DNA of 64,000 nt from G965267335 sp965267335 (GTDB taxonomy: Bacteria; Bacteroidota; Bacteroidia; Cytophagales; JAAEPT01). Shown here in pieces: positions 35,165 to 46,000 of this stretch. The stretch covers positions 2,852,001 to 2,916,000 of the forward strand of contig OZ253953.1 of assembly GCA_965267335.1 (NCBI GenBank). Reading direction: 5' to 3'. The notes under the pieces were generated by a model. The model was not told where the DNA came from. It was given only the letters and a program-made list of their open reading frames with translations, and did no database searches. The stretch's first letter is position 1. The number at the start of each line of letters is the position of its first letter. Made by a program: the position numbers and the translations under genes.

Positions 35165-36052
35165 TCAGTTTAAACTCACAAAAATCTCAAGCGCCTTAGC
35201 AATTTGACTGGCATACTGGGGCGTTGGAATAAAGTATGAGGCACCTATATCCATCTTTCTTCGATCACTCAAGCTATACGAATTAAGGCCAAGAGAAATC
35301 AGAACCCCTCTTTTGTAAACCATCCCCAATCCGGCTTCTGGTCCGTTATTGTAGCCTAACAAAAAATTGACTCTATGATCGTTTTTCATATCTGAGAACC
35401 TTGAATTGACAAATAACTTTCCAATCATTCTGTCCGAGCTAATAATTCTACCACTGAAATTGGCATTCACATATCGGGTAAGAACAACCGGAACTCCAAA
35501 TGGTACTGCAGAATTATTTAAGAGCTGATTTAAAGATACACCTAGATTATACTTCTCTTTGTACTGCATATGTATTCCGATACTACCATCAGGGATGAAC
35601 ACCCCACCACCTGCACTCGAGGTAGAACTCTTGATGAAGTAGTTAAATAGACCTGCACTAACTCCTGCAGAAAGGTTCCAACGCTCATTAACACTAAGTT
35701 GAACTGAATAATTACCATATACTCTGGTTCTGTTCAGAAAACCTCCCTCCTTTTCATTCTGAAACACAAAACCGATAATTTGACTCCGACCACTATCTGA
35801 TTTCGATAAACGATGCTGGTATGAACCTAACAGAGAAACGACATTCCTAAACGGTGCTGACAATGATCTTCTGTTTAACTTAATGGCATCCCTAACTATA
35901 AAGTTGTTATTGGCTGGATTGATCGATACCGGATTTTGGTAATATTGATCGAACTGAACAGGTATAATTAACTGTTGTGCAGAAAGTTTGTAGGACAAAC
36001 AAAGTAAAAACGTTATTGTTATATGCCGGTTCTTGTTGTACAATTCGATCAA
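35165..36052 (-). CDS. PorP/SprF family type IX secretion protein, module 2
   Basis: The protein of up to 295 residues starts at TTG 36052, or at another TTG three codons later, with no in-frame ATG. A signal peptide ends CLSYKLSAQ, followed by the PorP/SprF pattern QFDQYYQNPVSINPANN and outer-membrane strands (GFVFQNEKEGGFLNRTRVYGNYSVQL, GLNSYSLSDRRKMDIGASYFI near the end). It is divergent from the second sigma operon, exactly as the other PorP/SprF gene is from the first. Its expected job is to receive or anchor the B-type cargo encoded next to it. Confidence 0.85.
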   Translation of the reverse strand: MIELYNKNRHITITFLLCLSYKLSAQQLIIPVQFDQYYQNPVSINPANNNFIVRDAIKLNRRSLSAPFRNVVSLLGSYQHRLSKSDSGRSQIIGFVFQNEKEGGFLNRTRVYGNYSVQLSVNERWNLSAGVSAGLFNYFIKSSTSSAGGGVFIPDGSIGIHMQYKEKYNLGVSLNQLLNNSAVPFGVPVVLTRYVNANFSGRIISSDRMIGKLFVNSRFSDMKNDHRVNFLLGYNNGPEAGLGMVYKRGVLISLGLNSYSLSDRRKMDIGASYFIPTPQYASQIAKALEIFVSLN

Positions 36053-36148
36053 TTAGATTGATAAAAGAAAGAAAAAACCATTCGAAAAAAAAATTATTAA
36101 CTTTTACGTTACTTATTCAAATCTCATTTGTCAGTTAATTATAAAACG

Positions 36149-36721
36149 GTGCTCATAAGTTCGGATGATATAAGAAATGCAATCCGTTCCGGTAATGATG
36201 ATGATGTACTTGAAGTACTCTATCAGAATACTTTACCGAAGGTGAGATCGTATGTCCAAAACAATAGAGGAACCAAGGAAGAAGCAGAGGACATTTTTCA
36301 AGATGCAGTCCTTAATGTGTATCAAATGGTGTACAACAACAACATAGAAAGTGTTTCCAACATCGGAGGTTTTATCTTCCAAAGCTGTAAAAATGCCTGG
36401 ATCAATAAAGCCAAACGCGATAGCAGGAAAGCCCCGTTGGATGACAAATACGAGTATACTCAATATGATGATGACTCTCTTGAGGTTATAATAGATGAGG
36501 AAAAACAAACTGCACTGAATCAATTGTTTGAAAAAATAGGTCAGACCTGTAAAGAGCTAATGACAATGGCAGTATACCAAAAACTGTCAATGGAAGAAAT
36601 CGCAAAAAAAATGGGGCTTACTAATGCCGATGCAGCTAAATCTCAGAACTACAGGTGCAAAAAGAAAATGGCTGACCTCATCGAAAAACAGCCAATGTTA
36701 AAAACATTATTTCGTTCATGA
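36149..36721 (+). CDS. ECF-like RNA polymerase sigma factor, module 2
   Basis: The protein of about 190 residues is a paralogue of the sigma factor at 29551. Region 2 shows YVQNNRGTKEEAEDIFQDAVLNVYQMV and region 4 KLSMEEIAKKMGLTNADAAKSQNYRCKKKM. A frame from TTG 36128 exists, but GTG at 36149 aligns exactly with the GTG start of the paralogue (both 15 codons before the shared AI-x-SG end of the first helix), so it is preferred. The stop overlaps the next gene by ATGA, as in module 1. Confidence 0.88.
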   Translation: MLISSDDIRNAIRSGNDDDVLEVLYQNTLPKVRSYVQNNRGTKEEAEDIFQDAVLNVYQMVYNNNIESVSNIGGFIFQSCKNAWINKAKRDSRKAPLDDKYEYTQYDDDSLEVIIDEEKQTALNQLFEKIGQTCKELMTMAVYQKLSMEEIAKKMGLTNADAAKSQNYRCKKKMADLIEKQPMLKTLFRS

Positions 36722-37854
36722 CAGATGAAAAAACATATCAACTCATCGAAGATTTCCTGGCTGGGAAACTGAGCGAAGCTGACCAAAAATCAGTCAAAAA
36801 AAGAATTGCCGAGAACGGGGAATTTGCTCATCAAGTCCAAACTCAGCAACAGCTGAATGCACTGGTTGTATCAAATAGGTTGAGCGAGTTGAAGGCAAGA
36901 ATGCAGCGTGACATCAACAAGGAAGAGGAACAGAAGAACCGAGGAAGACTTCCTCTTTGGGTTGGAATCATCGGAGCAATCTCCTTAGGACTTATAATCT
37001 ATTTCCTCATCCCATCAAAACCTCAAACAACAGAAGAGGTAACTACAAATAACGAAATACCTACTGTTCAGGAAATAACTGGTGACCAACCTGTGGATAC
37101 GGTTAGTTCGGAGGAAGTTCCCGAAAGTACTCAAGTCACAACTGAACCTACTTCGACTGAACCAGTAGATAATCCGATAGTTATACCAAGAATAGAAGAA
37201 CCAAAGGATTCGATCGTCCTGCATGACCAACAAACCACTGAGGAAGAAAAACCAACCTCAGAGAATGAACAGAAAGAAAAAGGCACGGAAACACAGAAAT
37301 CAACAGAACCCGATTGTGACCAGGTTAATATTACCTTTGATGTAACAGCTACATCCAGCTGTAGCGATGAGAATACAGGAAGTATAACCTGCATGGAAAG
37401 CACAATTAAAGGGGGAAAAGCCCCTTATAAGTACGCTCTGACCTGGATTACCCAATCAGTAGGCAAGGTTTATCATTACCGGACTTCCAAAGTTTTTACA
37501 GACCTTGCTCCTGGCTCCTACCAATTGAGAATAAAGGACGCAAACGGGTGTAAGTCCGTGCAGGAAGAGCTTGTTGAGGTTGAAACAAAAAGTTGTGGTA
37601 ACTCGGGGGGTATTCTATTCAGCCCTGAAAATGATAACGTACTGAAGTTCACCGTTCGGGCCTCAACCAATGGCAAAATCACCATCTATAATCAGGCAAA
37701 AATAGAGGTAAAGAATATTGAATTCGGAGACATAGGCAGGCCTCAATGGTTTGGAGACCACATAAGTGGTAGCCGTGTTGCAAATGGTTTATATTTGTAT
37801 GTCATTGACTATGAAGACGGCATTACCGAATCAGGACATATTACAGTATACTAG
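36718..37854 (+). CDS. membrane anti-sigma-like protein with periplasmic SprB-repeat and degenerate sorting domain, module 2
   Basis: The 378-residue protein has the same layout as the protein at 30117: cytoplasmic helical anti-sigma-like domain (1-72; TYQLIEDFLAGKLSEADQKSV), membrane helix (about 79-98), a long Thr/Glu/Pro-rich linker (about 100-200), a SprB-repeat-like domain (about 205-292; GGKAPYKYALTW, LAPGSYQLRIKDANGC) and a C-terminal B-type-sorting-domain-like segment (about 298-378; FSPENDNVLKF, GKITIYNQAK, ANGLYLYVIDYED). The calcium-loop motif is degenerate (PENDNV). It overlaps the sigma gene (ATGA) and abuts the next gene with no spacing. It probably sequesters the sigma factor until an outer-membrane or periplasmic cue is sensed. 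Confidence 0.75.
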   Translation: MTDEKTYQLIEDFLAGKLSEADQKSVKKRIAENGEFAHQVQTQQQLNALVVSNRLSELKARMQRDINKEEEQKNRGRLPLWVGIIGAISLGLIIYFLIPSKPQTTEEVTTNNEIPTVQEITGDQPVDTVSSEEVPESTQVTTEPTSTEPVDNPIVIPRIEEPKDSIVLHDQQTTEEEKPTSENEQKEKGTETQKSTEPDCDQVNITFDVTATSSCSDENTGSITCMESTIKGGKAPYKYALTWITQSVGKVYHYRTSKVFTDLAPGSYQLRIKDANGCKSVQEELVEVETKSCGNSGGILFSPENDNVLKFTVRASTNGKITIYNQAKIEVKNIEFGDIGRPQWFGDHISGSRVANGLYLYVIDYEDGITESGHITVY

Positions 37855-39351
37855 TTGAAGCTGATTAAAAACATATTGATCTTAGTTCTACTGATTAGCC
37901 CTTTGCTATCCAAAGGACAAACAACCGTACCCATTACGGATGATGGATTCAGACAGTATTTATTGGATAATATTCCACAGGTGATGGATATCAATGAGGA
38001 GTTGATTCTGGATAGTGCTTCTACCTATTACGGCTCTATTGATGCCGGTCATTATGATATTCACGATGTGTCCGCCCTTCAGTACTTCACCAGAGTATGG
38101 AGGATCAGGATCATTGGAAATGACTTTAGCTACGTCCCTGACTTAAGTACGCACACTTCACTTTGGGACCTGCACCTGGATAGTAATAACATCGACTCCA
38201 TGGCTCCGGTTAATGGTATTGTTAACCTCCAAAATCTCAAAATAGATGCGAACAACCTATCTGAACTACCCGATGTAAGCGGTTTGAACAGGCTCTACAG
38301 AATTTTCTGTCGCGCTAATAACCTCAGTTCATTTCCCGATTTGACAGGTTGCGATAGTTTGTACCACATCATTTGTACATTCAACAACTTCAGTACACTA
38401 CCTGATTTCTCAAACATTCCACTGGACAGACTGATCTGTCACAATAACCCGATTACTTATTTACCCGACTACTCATTGCATCCGGACTTTGCGGACTTAT
38501 TGACCTGGAACTGCAAGCTGACCTTTGATGACATTCTGGTGATGACTAACCACCCGAATTACGCCACTGAGTACCATGTTTTTGATCAGGACAGTGTTGA
38601 AACAGACACTTTGTATAACGTAGTGGAAATGGAAGACCTGACAATCGACCTGGGATTTGATGATACCGTCACTACAAATACCTATAGTTGGTATAAGAAC
38701 GGTACGTTCATTACATCCACTTCAGTGAATTCTTTAACTATCAATGATGTTTCAATAAGTGACTCAGGAACTTATCACGTGGTAGTTACAAACTCGCACC
38801 CACTCCTCTCCGGTGAGCAATTGATCACCAAAGAGATAAGAGTAAATGTATTCTCCTGCCTCGGTATTGATAATGCTTCCTATGATATTATCAGTGAAAA
38901 TTGTGAGGCAGGTGTGACAGCAATGATAGATGAATCTTCATTAACAATTAGCAGCCCTCCGGTAAGCTATAGCATCATTAATAAGACCAATACTTCAGAT
39001 ACCGTTCATTACTCAAGTCCTGAAATAACAAATTTAGCTAGTGGCACCTATCACATTGTCATTAAGGATGTTAACAACTGCGCCGCCAATATTCAGAACT
39101 TCATAGTTGTGCAACAAAACCCTGATTGTGATCCTACCTTCACTCCCAACGGTGACGGCAACAACGATACTTACTTTGTAAACCAAAACGGTCTTGCCAG
39201 AGTCTATAATGTGGCCGGTGAATTAATCAACGAGTTCCCTACCCCAGCCTATTGGGACGGCACCACTGCAGATGGTGCTGATGCACCAATGGGTTATTAC
39301 GCGATTATTATTAATGAAAGTGAAGTGGTGAATGTTACTTTGGTGAGGTGA
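37855..39351 (+). CDS. secreted leucine-rich-repeat/Ig protein with B-type sorting domain, module 2
   Basis: The 498-residue paralogue of the protein at 31242 starts at TTG placed directly after the stop of the upstream gene. It has a signal peptide (ILILVLLISPLLSKGQ), the same DDGFRQYLLDNIPQVM cap, leucine-rich-repeat-like turns (about 60-220; LWDLHLDSNNID, LQNLKIDANNLSELPD), an Ig-like domain (about 235-330; YSWYKNGTF, DSGTYHVVVTNSHPLL), a SprB-repeat-like domain and a B-type sorting domain (about 430-498; TPNGDGNNDTYFV, ARVYNVAGEL, MGYYAIII). The intact PNGDGNND loop marks genuine T9SS cargo. It ends module 2. Confidence 0.82.
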   Translation: MKLIKNILILVLLISPLLSKGQTTVPITDDGFRQYLLDNIPQVMDINEELILDSASTYYGSIDAGHYDIHDVSALQYFTRVWRIRIIGNDFSYVPDLSTHTSLWDLHLDSNNIDSMAPVNGIVNLQNLKIDANNLSELPDVSGLNRLYRIFCRANNLSSFPDLTGCDSLYHIICTFNNFSTLPDFSNIPLDRLICHNNPITYLPDYSLHPDFADLLTWNCKLTFDDILVMTNHPNYATEYHVFDQDSVETDTLYNVVEMEDLTIDLGFDDTVTTNTYSWYKNGTFITSTSVNSLTINDVSISDSGTYHVVVTNSHPLLSGEQLITKEIRVNVFSCLGIDNASYDIISENCEAGVTAMIDESSLTISSPPVSYSIINKTNTSDTVHYSSPEITNLASGTYHIVIKDVNNCAANIQNFIVVQQNPDCDPTFTPNGDGNNDTYFVNQNGLARVYNVAGELINEFPTPAYWDGTTADGADAPMGYYAIIINESEVVNVTLVR

Positions 39352-39410
39352 TAAATCAAGCCTACTCTACAACCAGCATAGTTTTTAATTTACAAGGACA
39401 CCCAATGACA

Positions 39411-39647
39411 GAGATCACCGCACCTACGCTACTAACGTACGCTTCGGCTCGTGATGACGACTACATTTTTTGGCTGTATTTCCCTGAAAGGTAAAAAGGT
39501 AAAAAAGTGATCAATAACACATTAAGTAAACTTCAAAATAAGAACTACATCAGTTAAGTCTTGAAGACCGAATGGTATCTTTGGTCAGTTAAGGATGTGT
39601 GGATGACATCAGGGATGAAAGGTTTAACGAGGCCATGCGGCCTGAGC
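39411..39647 (+). repeat. intergenic repeat, full copy 1
   Basis: A unit of about 237 bp starts GAGATCACCGCACCTACGCT, includes CTTCGGCTCGTGATGACGAC and later GAAAGGTTTAACGAGGCC, and ends in the hairpin AGGCC-atgc-GGCCT. A second copy lies 308 bp downstream in the same orientation and a partial inverted copy lies at 33.0 kb. Conservation is highest in the first 75 bp and the last 100 bp, with a variable AT-rich middle. Confidence 0.85.
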
Positions 39648-39718
39648 AAAAAACTATAAACGAAAGCAGTCACTACTAAAAATCAAAAGAAACATCAGTC
39701 ACGTGACATCCAATAATA

Positions 39719-39956
39719 GAGATCACCGCACCTGCGCTACTAACGTACGCTTCGGCTCGTGATGACGACTACATTTTAGCTGTATTCTCAAAAAGAGTAG
39801 ATAGACAGTAAAGTTATCAATGACGCATAAAGCACCCATAAAATTTAGAACTACGCCAGTTAATCCTTGCAGACCGCGATGGTATCTTTGGGTCAGAGAA
39901 GGATGTGTGGATAACATCAGGGATTGAAAGGTTTAACGAGGCCATGCGGCCTGAGC
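39719..39956 (+). repeat. intergenic repeat, full copy 2
   Basis: This is the second direct copy of the 238-bp unit, with the same blocks (GAGATCACCGCACCTGCGCT, TTCGGCTCGTGATGACGAC, AGACCGCGATGGTATCTTTG, GGGATTGAAAGGTTTAACG). It ends seven bases before the terminator of the giant gene. No target-site duplication or transposase was found, so it is not an insertion sequence as far as can be seen. Confidence 0.85.
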
Positions 39957-39962
39957 CGCTAC

Positions 39963-39999
39963 AATAAAAATGGCCCGATGACATATTATCACCGGGCCA
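39963..39999 (-). terminator. intrinsic terminator of the giant adhesin-like gene
   Basis: On the minus strand TGGCCCG and CGGGCCA form a perfect 7-bp stem, extended inward by partial pairing, followed by TTTTTATTG. It lies 32 bp past the stop of the gene at 40031. Confidence 0.75.
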
Positions 40000-40030
40000 G
40001 TTTTCAACTCAACTATATATTCAAGAATAA

Positions 40031-43000
40031 TTATCTCATCAGTGTTAATGGTCCGGTAAATGTTCCTGCTCCGGGTACATCTACCACGAAGTAGTATGTT
40101 CCAACTGGCATTGGTTCACCATTTCTGATGCCATCCCATGGAACAAATGGGTTACCATCATATTCCTGTTCGTGTACCAGACTTCCCCATCTGTTGTATA
40201 CTCTGACTGTCCAATCTTCCCAGCCATCAAGTCCTTGTGGCACCCAATAATCGTTATTACCATCGTCATTGCCAGGAGAGAATGCGGTAGGCACCCATAC
40301 AGGTCCTCTAACAATTATTGTCACATCATCAGAATCAAAACAACCTCCTGCAGAAGCAGAAAGCACAAATGTGTTTGTGCCGAGCGATAACGTAGCGACA
40401 GGAGTTGTAATATTCGCATCGCTTAAATTAGCTGAAGGTGACCATAAAGGAGTGCCATTGGTAGACCCTTGCAACGTATAGTCGATTGTTGTCTCGCCTT
40501 CTCCGAGTATCACCTCATCATCAGGTCCGGCATTCACTGTAAGTACAATCTCTGCAACAGTAAAAGGGCCTGCCGTTATAGGACAACTTGTACCTCCCGT
40601 ACCCGTATTGGTAGCAGTCACTGTATAGTCACCAGCTGTACCTACTGTGATTGAGGAACCGGTTTGTACCGGACTACCTCCCAGAAACCACTGATAACTA
40701 TCTGCTGTACCATCCGTAACCTGAAGGCTAGCCGTATTACCACTACAGAATGAGGCATCTCCTGTAATGTTATCAATTGGCTCAAGAACAACTGTCACTC
40801 CTAAACCTGTTGAATCACCCAGTCCCGCTCCGCAAGCATCCGTAGATGTGATCGCGACCGAAACGTTACCACTGGTTGCAAATGATCCTGATGTATAAGT
40901 AGTGCTATTTGTCCCAACAGCGACACCATTCTCATACCATTGATACGTTACACCTGACCCGAAGTCAGAAGCTGTCGCTGTAAAGGTTCCTGGACTTGTT
41001 CCTTCACAGACTTCCTGAGTACCTGAAAGAGATACAGAAGGATTCGGGATCGGTGAAGAGGTCACTGTTACCTGATCTACATCGGAGCACGTACCATTGG
41101 TCACCGTCCAATCAAGGATTAAAGGTGAACCCACAGGACTAATACCTGAGACAAAACCATTCTCGCTATTGATAGGCGTAATTGAAGTAAATGTTGCTGT
41201 ACTGGCACCATTAAGCGACCAGGAACCTGACCCCAAAACTGGGGCAACTGCCTGAAGAGTCGCTGTATCACCACAAGTGGCTATTCCAGTTCCCGCGTCC
41301 GCAGTTACGGCAGCATCTATATTCGGATAGATTACCGCAGTATCAATATTATCTGTAACACAAGGATCATTACCCGTTATTACTACAAAGACCGAATCTC
41401 CAGGCGTGAGAGCTGTAGTAGAGTAATTATCGGTGCCATCAGGTCCTTGTACACTTACATTTTGCACAAACCACTCAAATGTAGGTGCTGCACCTTCGTT
41501 AGAATAAGTTGTTGTAAAACTCAGATTAGATCCCTCACATATTGTACTAACAGGATCAATGGCTATAGAAGTTGTCGGATTGTTTTGTCTAGTATATTCA
41601 ACAACATCACAAGACTGCGGACATACACCACCCGTACTGATACACCACTCCAATTGATTCAACTCCCCTTCTACCAAACCGGTAATTGGCGATGACGGGT
41701 CATTAGCGGTGGTAACTGTTGCAGTTCCTGCTAGGGACGTCCAGGTTCCCGTACCTACTGTTGGAGTATTAGCTCCAAGTGTTGAACTTGCCGTACATGG
41801 ATTCTGATCTGTTCCTGCATCAGCCGTTGTAGGTGCATCTTCTACCGTAATCATCACATCGTCTGTTTCATCAGGACAAACACCATTAGAGATCGTCCAA
41901 ATCAATGTTGCGGACGAACCTGCTGCAATTGCATCTACAGAAGTAGTGGCGCTACCAGGTGTCCCTAAAGTTGCAGAACCTGTTCCGACAGACCACATTC
42001 CTGTTCCCGTTGTTGGAGTATTTCCGGTAACTGAAGTTGGTAGATCCGTAATACAAATCACATCGTCAGTTCCAGCAGAAGCTGGATCAGGAGTAGCATC
42101 TACCATCACCACAACATCATCTGTTTCATCAGGACAGACACCATTGGAGATCGTCCAAATAAATGTTGAGCTGGTCCCGGCTGTGATTCCGGATACGGTT
42201 GATGTCGGTGAAGCCGGTGTATCAGGTGTACCTGTTCCAGATCCTAAGGTCCACATTCCTGTTCCAACCGCAGGGGTATTACCCGATAAAGCATGAGGTA
42301 ATGCTGTTTCACATATCGTATCGTTAGTACCTGCAACAGCTGCACTAGGAAGTACATCAACATTAATATCCACATCATCAGTTTCATCAGGACAAACACC
42401 ATTTGATATAGTCCAGACAAGTGTAGCACTCGTTCCGCCTGTCATACCGGAAACTGTACTTGTTGGTGATCCTGGAGTATCGACTGTAGCTGTACCTGAA
42501 GAAACTGACCAGATACCTGTTCCTACTGCAGGTGTATTGGCGGAGAGTATAGTCGGTAATGAATCTTCACAAATAGTTTGATCAATTCCTGCTGTCGCAG
42601 CATCAGGGGTATCATCTACCACCACATTCATCTCATCGAAAGCCGGTGTACATAAACCATCAGATATTGTCCAACGATAGGTATTGACTCCTACACCAAA
42701 ACCCGTTACAGTCGTAGTTGGATCGTTTGGATCAGCAAAAGTACCAGATCCTGCTTCCACTGACCATGTACCTGTTTCTCCACCTGCCACTGCATTTGCA
42801 GCCATTGTAACATTAGGGGCAGTTATACAAATAGTATCATTTGGTCCGGCATCAGGGGTTGTAAGTGTGCCTGCCTGATCTATTTCTACAATATCAGTTG
42901 TTGACGGGCAAACGCCATTACTTACTTCCCATTGAAATTCATTTAATCCCACAGATAATCCACTAACAGTGGCATTAGCTGTATTGACATCCGGGCTAAA

Positions 43001-46000
43001 GCTACCTGACCCTGAGACAACTGACCACGTTCCCGTTCCAACTAATGGTGCCACAGCCGCAAGGTTTGCTGAACTTGCACACACGTTTTGATTAGGTCCC
43101 GCATCTGCAACAGAGGGCGATTGATCAACCATTATTACAACATCATCTGTCTCATCAGGACAGACACCGTTTGAAATAGTCCAAATAAATGTTGAGCTGG
43201 TCCCGGCTGTTATTCCGGATACCGTGGATGTCGGAGAACCTGGTGTATCAGGCGTACCTGTTCCTGAGCCTAACGTCCATACACCAGTACCAACTACCGG
43301 AGTATTACCTGATAAAGCATATGGCAATGCTGTTTCACATATCGTATCGTTAGTACCTGCAACTGCTGCAGTCGGAAGCGCATCAATGTTAATATCCACA
43401 TCATCCGTTTCATCAGGGCAAACACCATTTGATATAGTCCAGACAAGCGTAGCGCTTGTTCCGCCTGTCATACCGGAGACGGTGCTCGTTGGTGATCCCG
43501 GAGTATCGACTGTAGCCGTACCGGACGAAACAGACCATACACCTGTTCCTATTGAAGGCGTGTTGGCTGATAAAATCGTTGGTAAGGAATCTTCGCAAAT
43601 GGTTTGGTCTGGCCCTGCAGAAGCAGGAGTAGGAAGAGAATCAATAGTCACAGTTAAAGGGTCTGAAAGTGAATCGCATCCATCTGGTGTTTCGACCAAA
43701 ACTGTATAATCGCCTGGTGCAGTTGCCGTAAATATACTGTCATCTAAAGTCGGACCTGATTGCAATACCCCATCGATATACCATGTAAAATCACTTCCGG
43801 AATTAAATGTAGCATGTAGATCCACACTCCCTCCTTCACAGAAAGGTATAGGACCTTGAGCTGTTATTGTCACATCAGGAGGAGTGCATCCTTTCCAATA
43901 CGAACATGTAGAAAACTCTGATGTACTTACCAACCCACCTGCAGGCTCGGTGACTGTAATGATATAATTATTTGAATCAGCTTCTGGCACGGTAATACCT
44001 ACATTAAAGCTCACAGAACCATCAGCAGCAACAGTTCCCGAACCCACGTATGTCATTCCCTGTACATCATCAGAGCCGCAAGCTTTACATGCCCCTTTAT
44101 AGAATACTTCAATGATGGCGTTAGCAGGATATGTGCCTGCAGGATTACAAAACACAGATGGTGAACTACCGCTTTCAATTCCGATAGAAGCAACCGGGTT
44201 CGCATAATCCTCGTTTCCGATTCCATTTTCTTCGATACCCCTTAAAGTATTACAAAACATACTATTTTGTCGGATAGGGTTATCCAATGAGCCCGCATCA
44301 ACAATATTGATTCCGTTAGAACCGTTATGAGCAATAGTATTACCCTCTCCAGCCCCAGTACCACCAATTTGATTGGACCTAGAGCCGAACGACAGGTTAA
44401 TTCCATCTAATGTATTACCTAACCCCGTATTACCAATAATATTGGCTTGTATTGTATTATTAATACTTCCGGTTAAAACAATACCATGTTGTGTATTTCC
44501 ACCAACAAGGTTTGGAGCGCCTACGGCACCAATAGTATTCTGATCGGCACTGGTAAGACCAATACCAGAAAGTCCGTTTGGAATGGTTCCAGTAAGTGTT
44601 GCATCAAGGCCTACTCCATTTCCGGTAATGATGTTCTGGTCAGCGTTATCAATGCTTATCCCAAACTCCGTGTTCCCAGAAGTCAGGTTTGCCTGGTTTG
44701 CAGTAGCCCCACCTATCGTATTGAAAGAAGAACCATTTGTAACAGAAATCCCGCTCTGTCCATTGGCTATTGCTGCTGTACCAGTAATATTAGTACCCAC
44801 ATAATTACCATAGACAAAGTTGCTTGGAGAATCATCCAGATTCACCCCGTGAACAACATTACCACTAATGAGATTTCCCGAACCAGTTCCTGATCCAACA
44901 CTGTTTCCTGTACTTCCAAAGATAATATTGACCCCATGGCTGCCATTAGCGACAGCGGCAGTTCCACCAGCATTGGTCCCGATTCGGTTACTATTTAGAT
45001 TGTTATCATCAGCATCATTGATAAATACACCGTCACCAGTGTTACCTGATATTGTATTCCCACAGGTTGTTCCTACATCATTGTTGCTGGCACTGTTTTC
45101 TATGGTAACCCCAATGCCATTAGGAAATGGAGTTGAGGTAGCATCCACACCAATAAAGTTTCCATCTACAACATTGTCTGTTGTGGCTGCGCCTGTCATG
45201 AAGATACCTGAATTTCCTCCGGTGTGATTAACAATAACGTTGAATTCCCCAACATTGCAACCACCTATCGTATTCGCGTCAGCACCATTGATGTTGATCC
45301 CATTCATACCATTAGCTCCTGCCAGACCAATCTCGTTTCCATAAACACCATTATTATTGGCTGCCCCATCGATATTGATTCCATGATTGGTATTATCATA
45401 TATAGTATTACCATTCCCAGCTGTACCGATATTGTTACCGGCCGTACCACCAGACAAAGAAACTCCAGATGTCCCGTGATTAAATATGTTATTGTTTGTT
45501 ACATCGGTTGTTCCTCCACTAATATCAATTCCATTACCAGCGTAGTTTTGTATATCCTGATTGTCAATCACATTAGCTGTACCGCCATTCACTGTAATTG
45601 CATTCCCAAGACTCGCAGTACCTGGGTCCCCAATAACATTTTGAGAAACTGTCACTTGCGTTGCAAATGTATTGATCAGAATACCACCACTTTCGTTTCC
45701 AACAATAGTATTAGCAGCTGCCGCTGACCCGCCAATTACAACCGTTGCACTATCTACCTGAATTCCATAACCAGTACCTGATCCAGGCCCGTTGCCTAAT
45801 ACTCCTCCAAACTGATCTACACCAATGTTATTCCCTTCGATAGCGAAGCCGGTTCCATTAAACGCTGTAATTAATATTCCTGTACCTCCGTTTCCAGCAA
45901 TAATATTTCCTTCATCAACACCGGTTCCACCAATGGTGATATTCTGAGCGAGTCCTCCAATGGAAATTCCAGTACCATCATTGGCAGCCTGGGTGGTACC

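Larger units (their letters stand above)
39352..40030. other. intergenic region holding two tandem repeat copies
   Basis: This 679-bp stretch between module 2 and the converging giant gene holds two direct repeat copies (39411-39647 and 39719-39956) and a terminator (39963-39999). The short open frames here fall inside the repeats and lack coding character. Nothing else was recognised. Confidence 0.7.

Noticed and set aside
39723..39917. Minus-strand 64-codon frame in the intergenic repeat
   Set aside because: It lies wholly inside a repeat copy, is not preserved in the other copies and lacks protein-like composition.
33023..39956. Insertion sequence or composite transposon around module 2
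   Set aside because: No transposase, terminal inverted repeats of an IS type or target duplications were found; only the intergenic repeat is supported.
42110..43620. CRISPR-like periodic repeats
   Set aside because: The periodicity follows protein modules in one reading frame, without short identical repeats and unique spacers.
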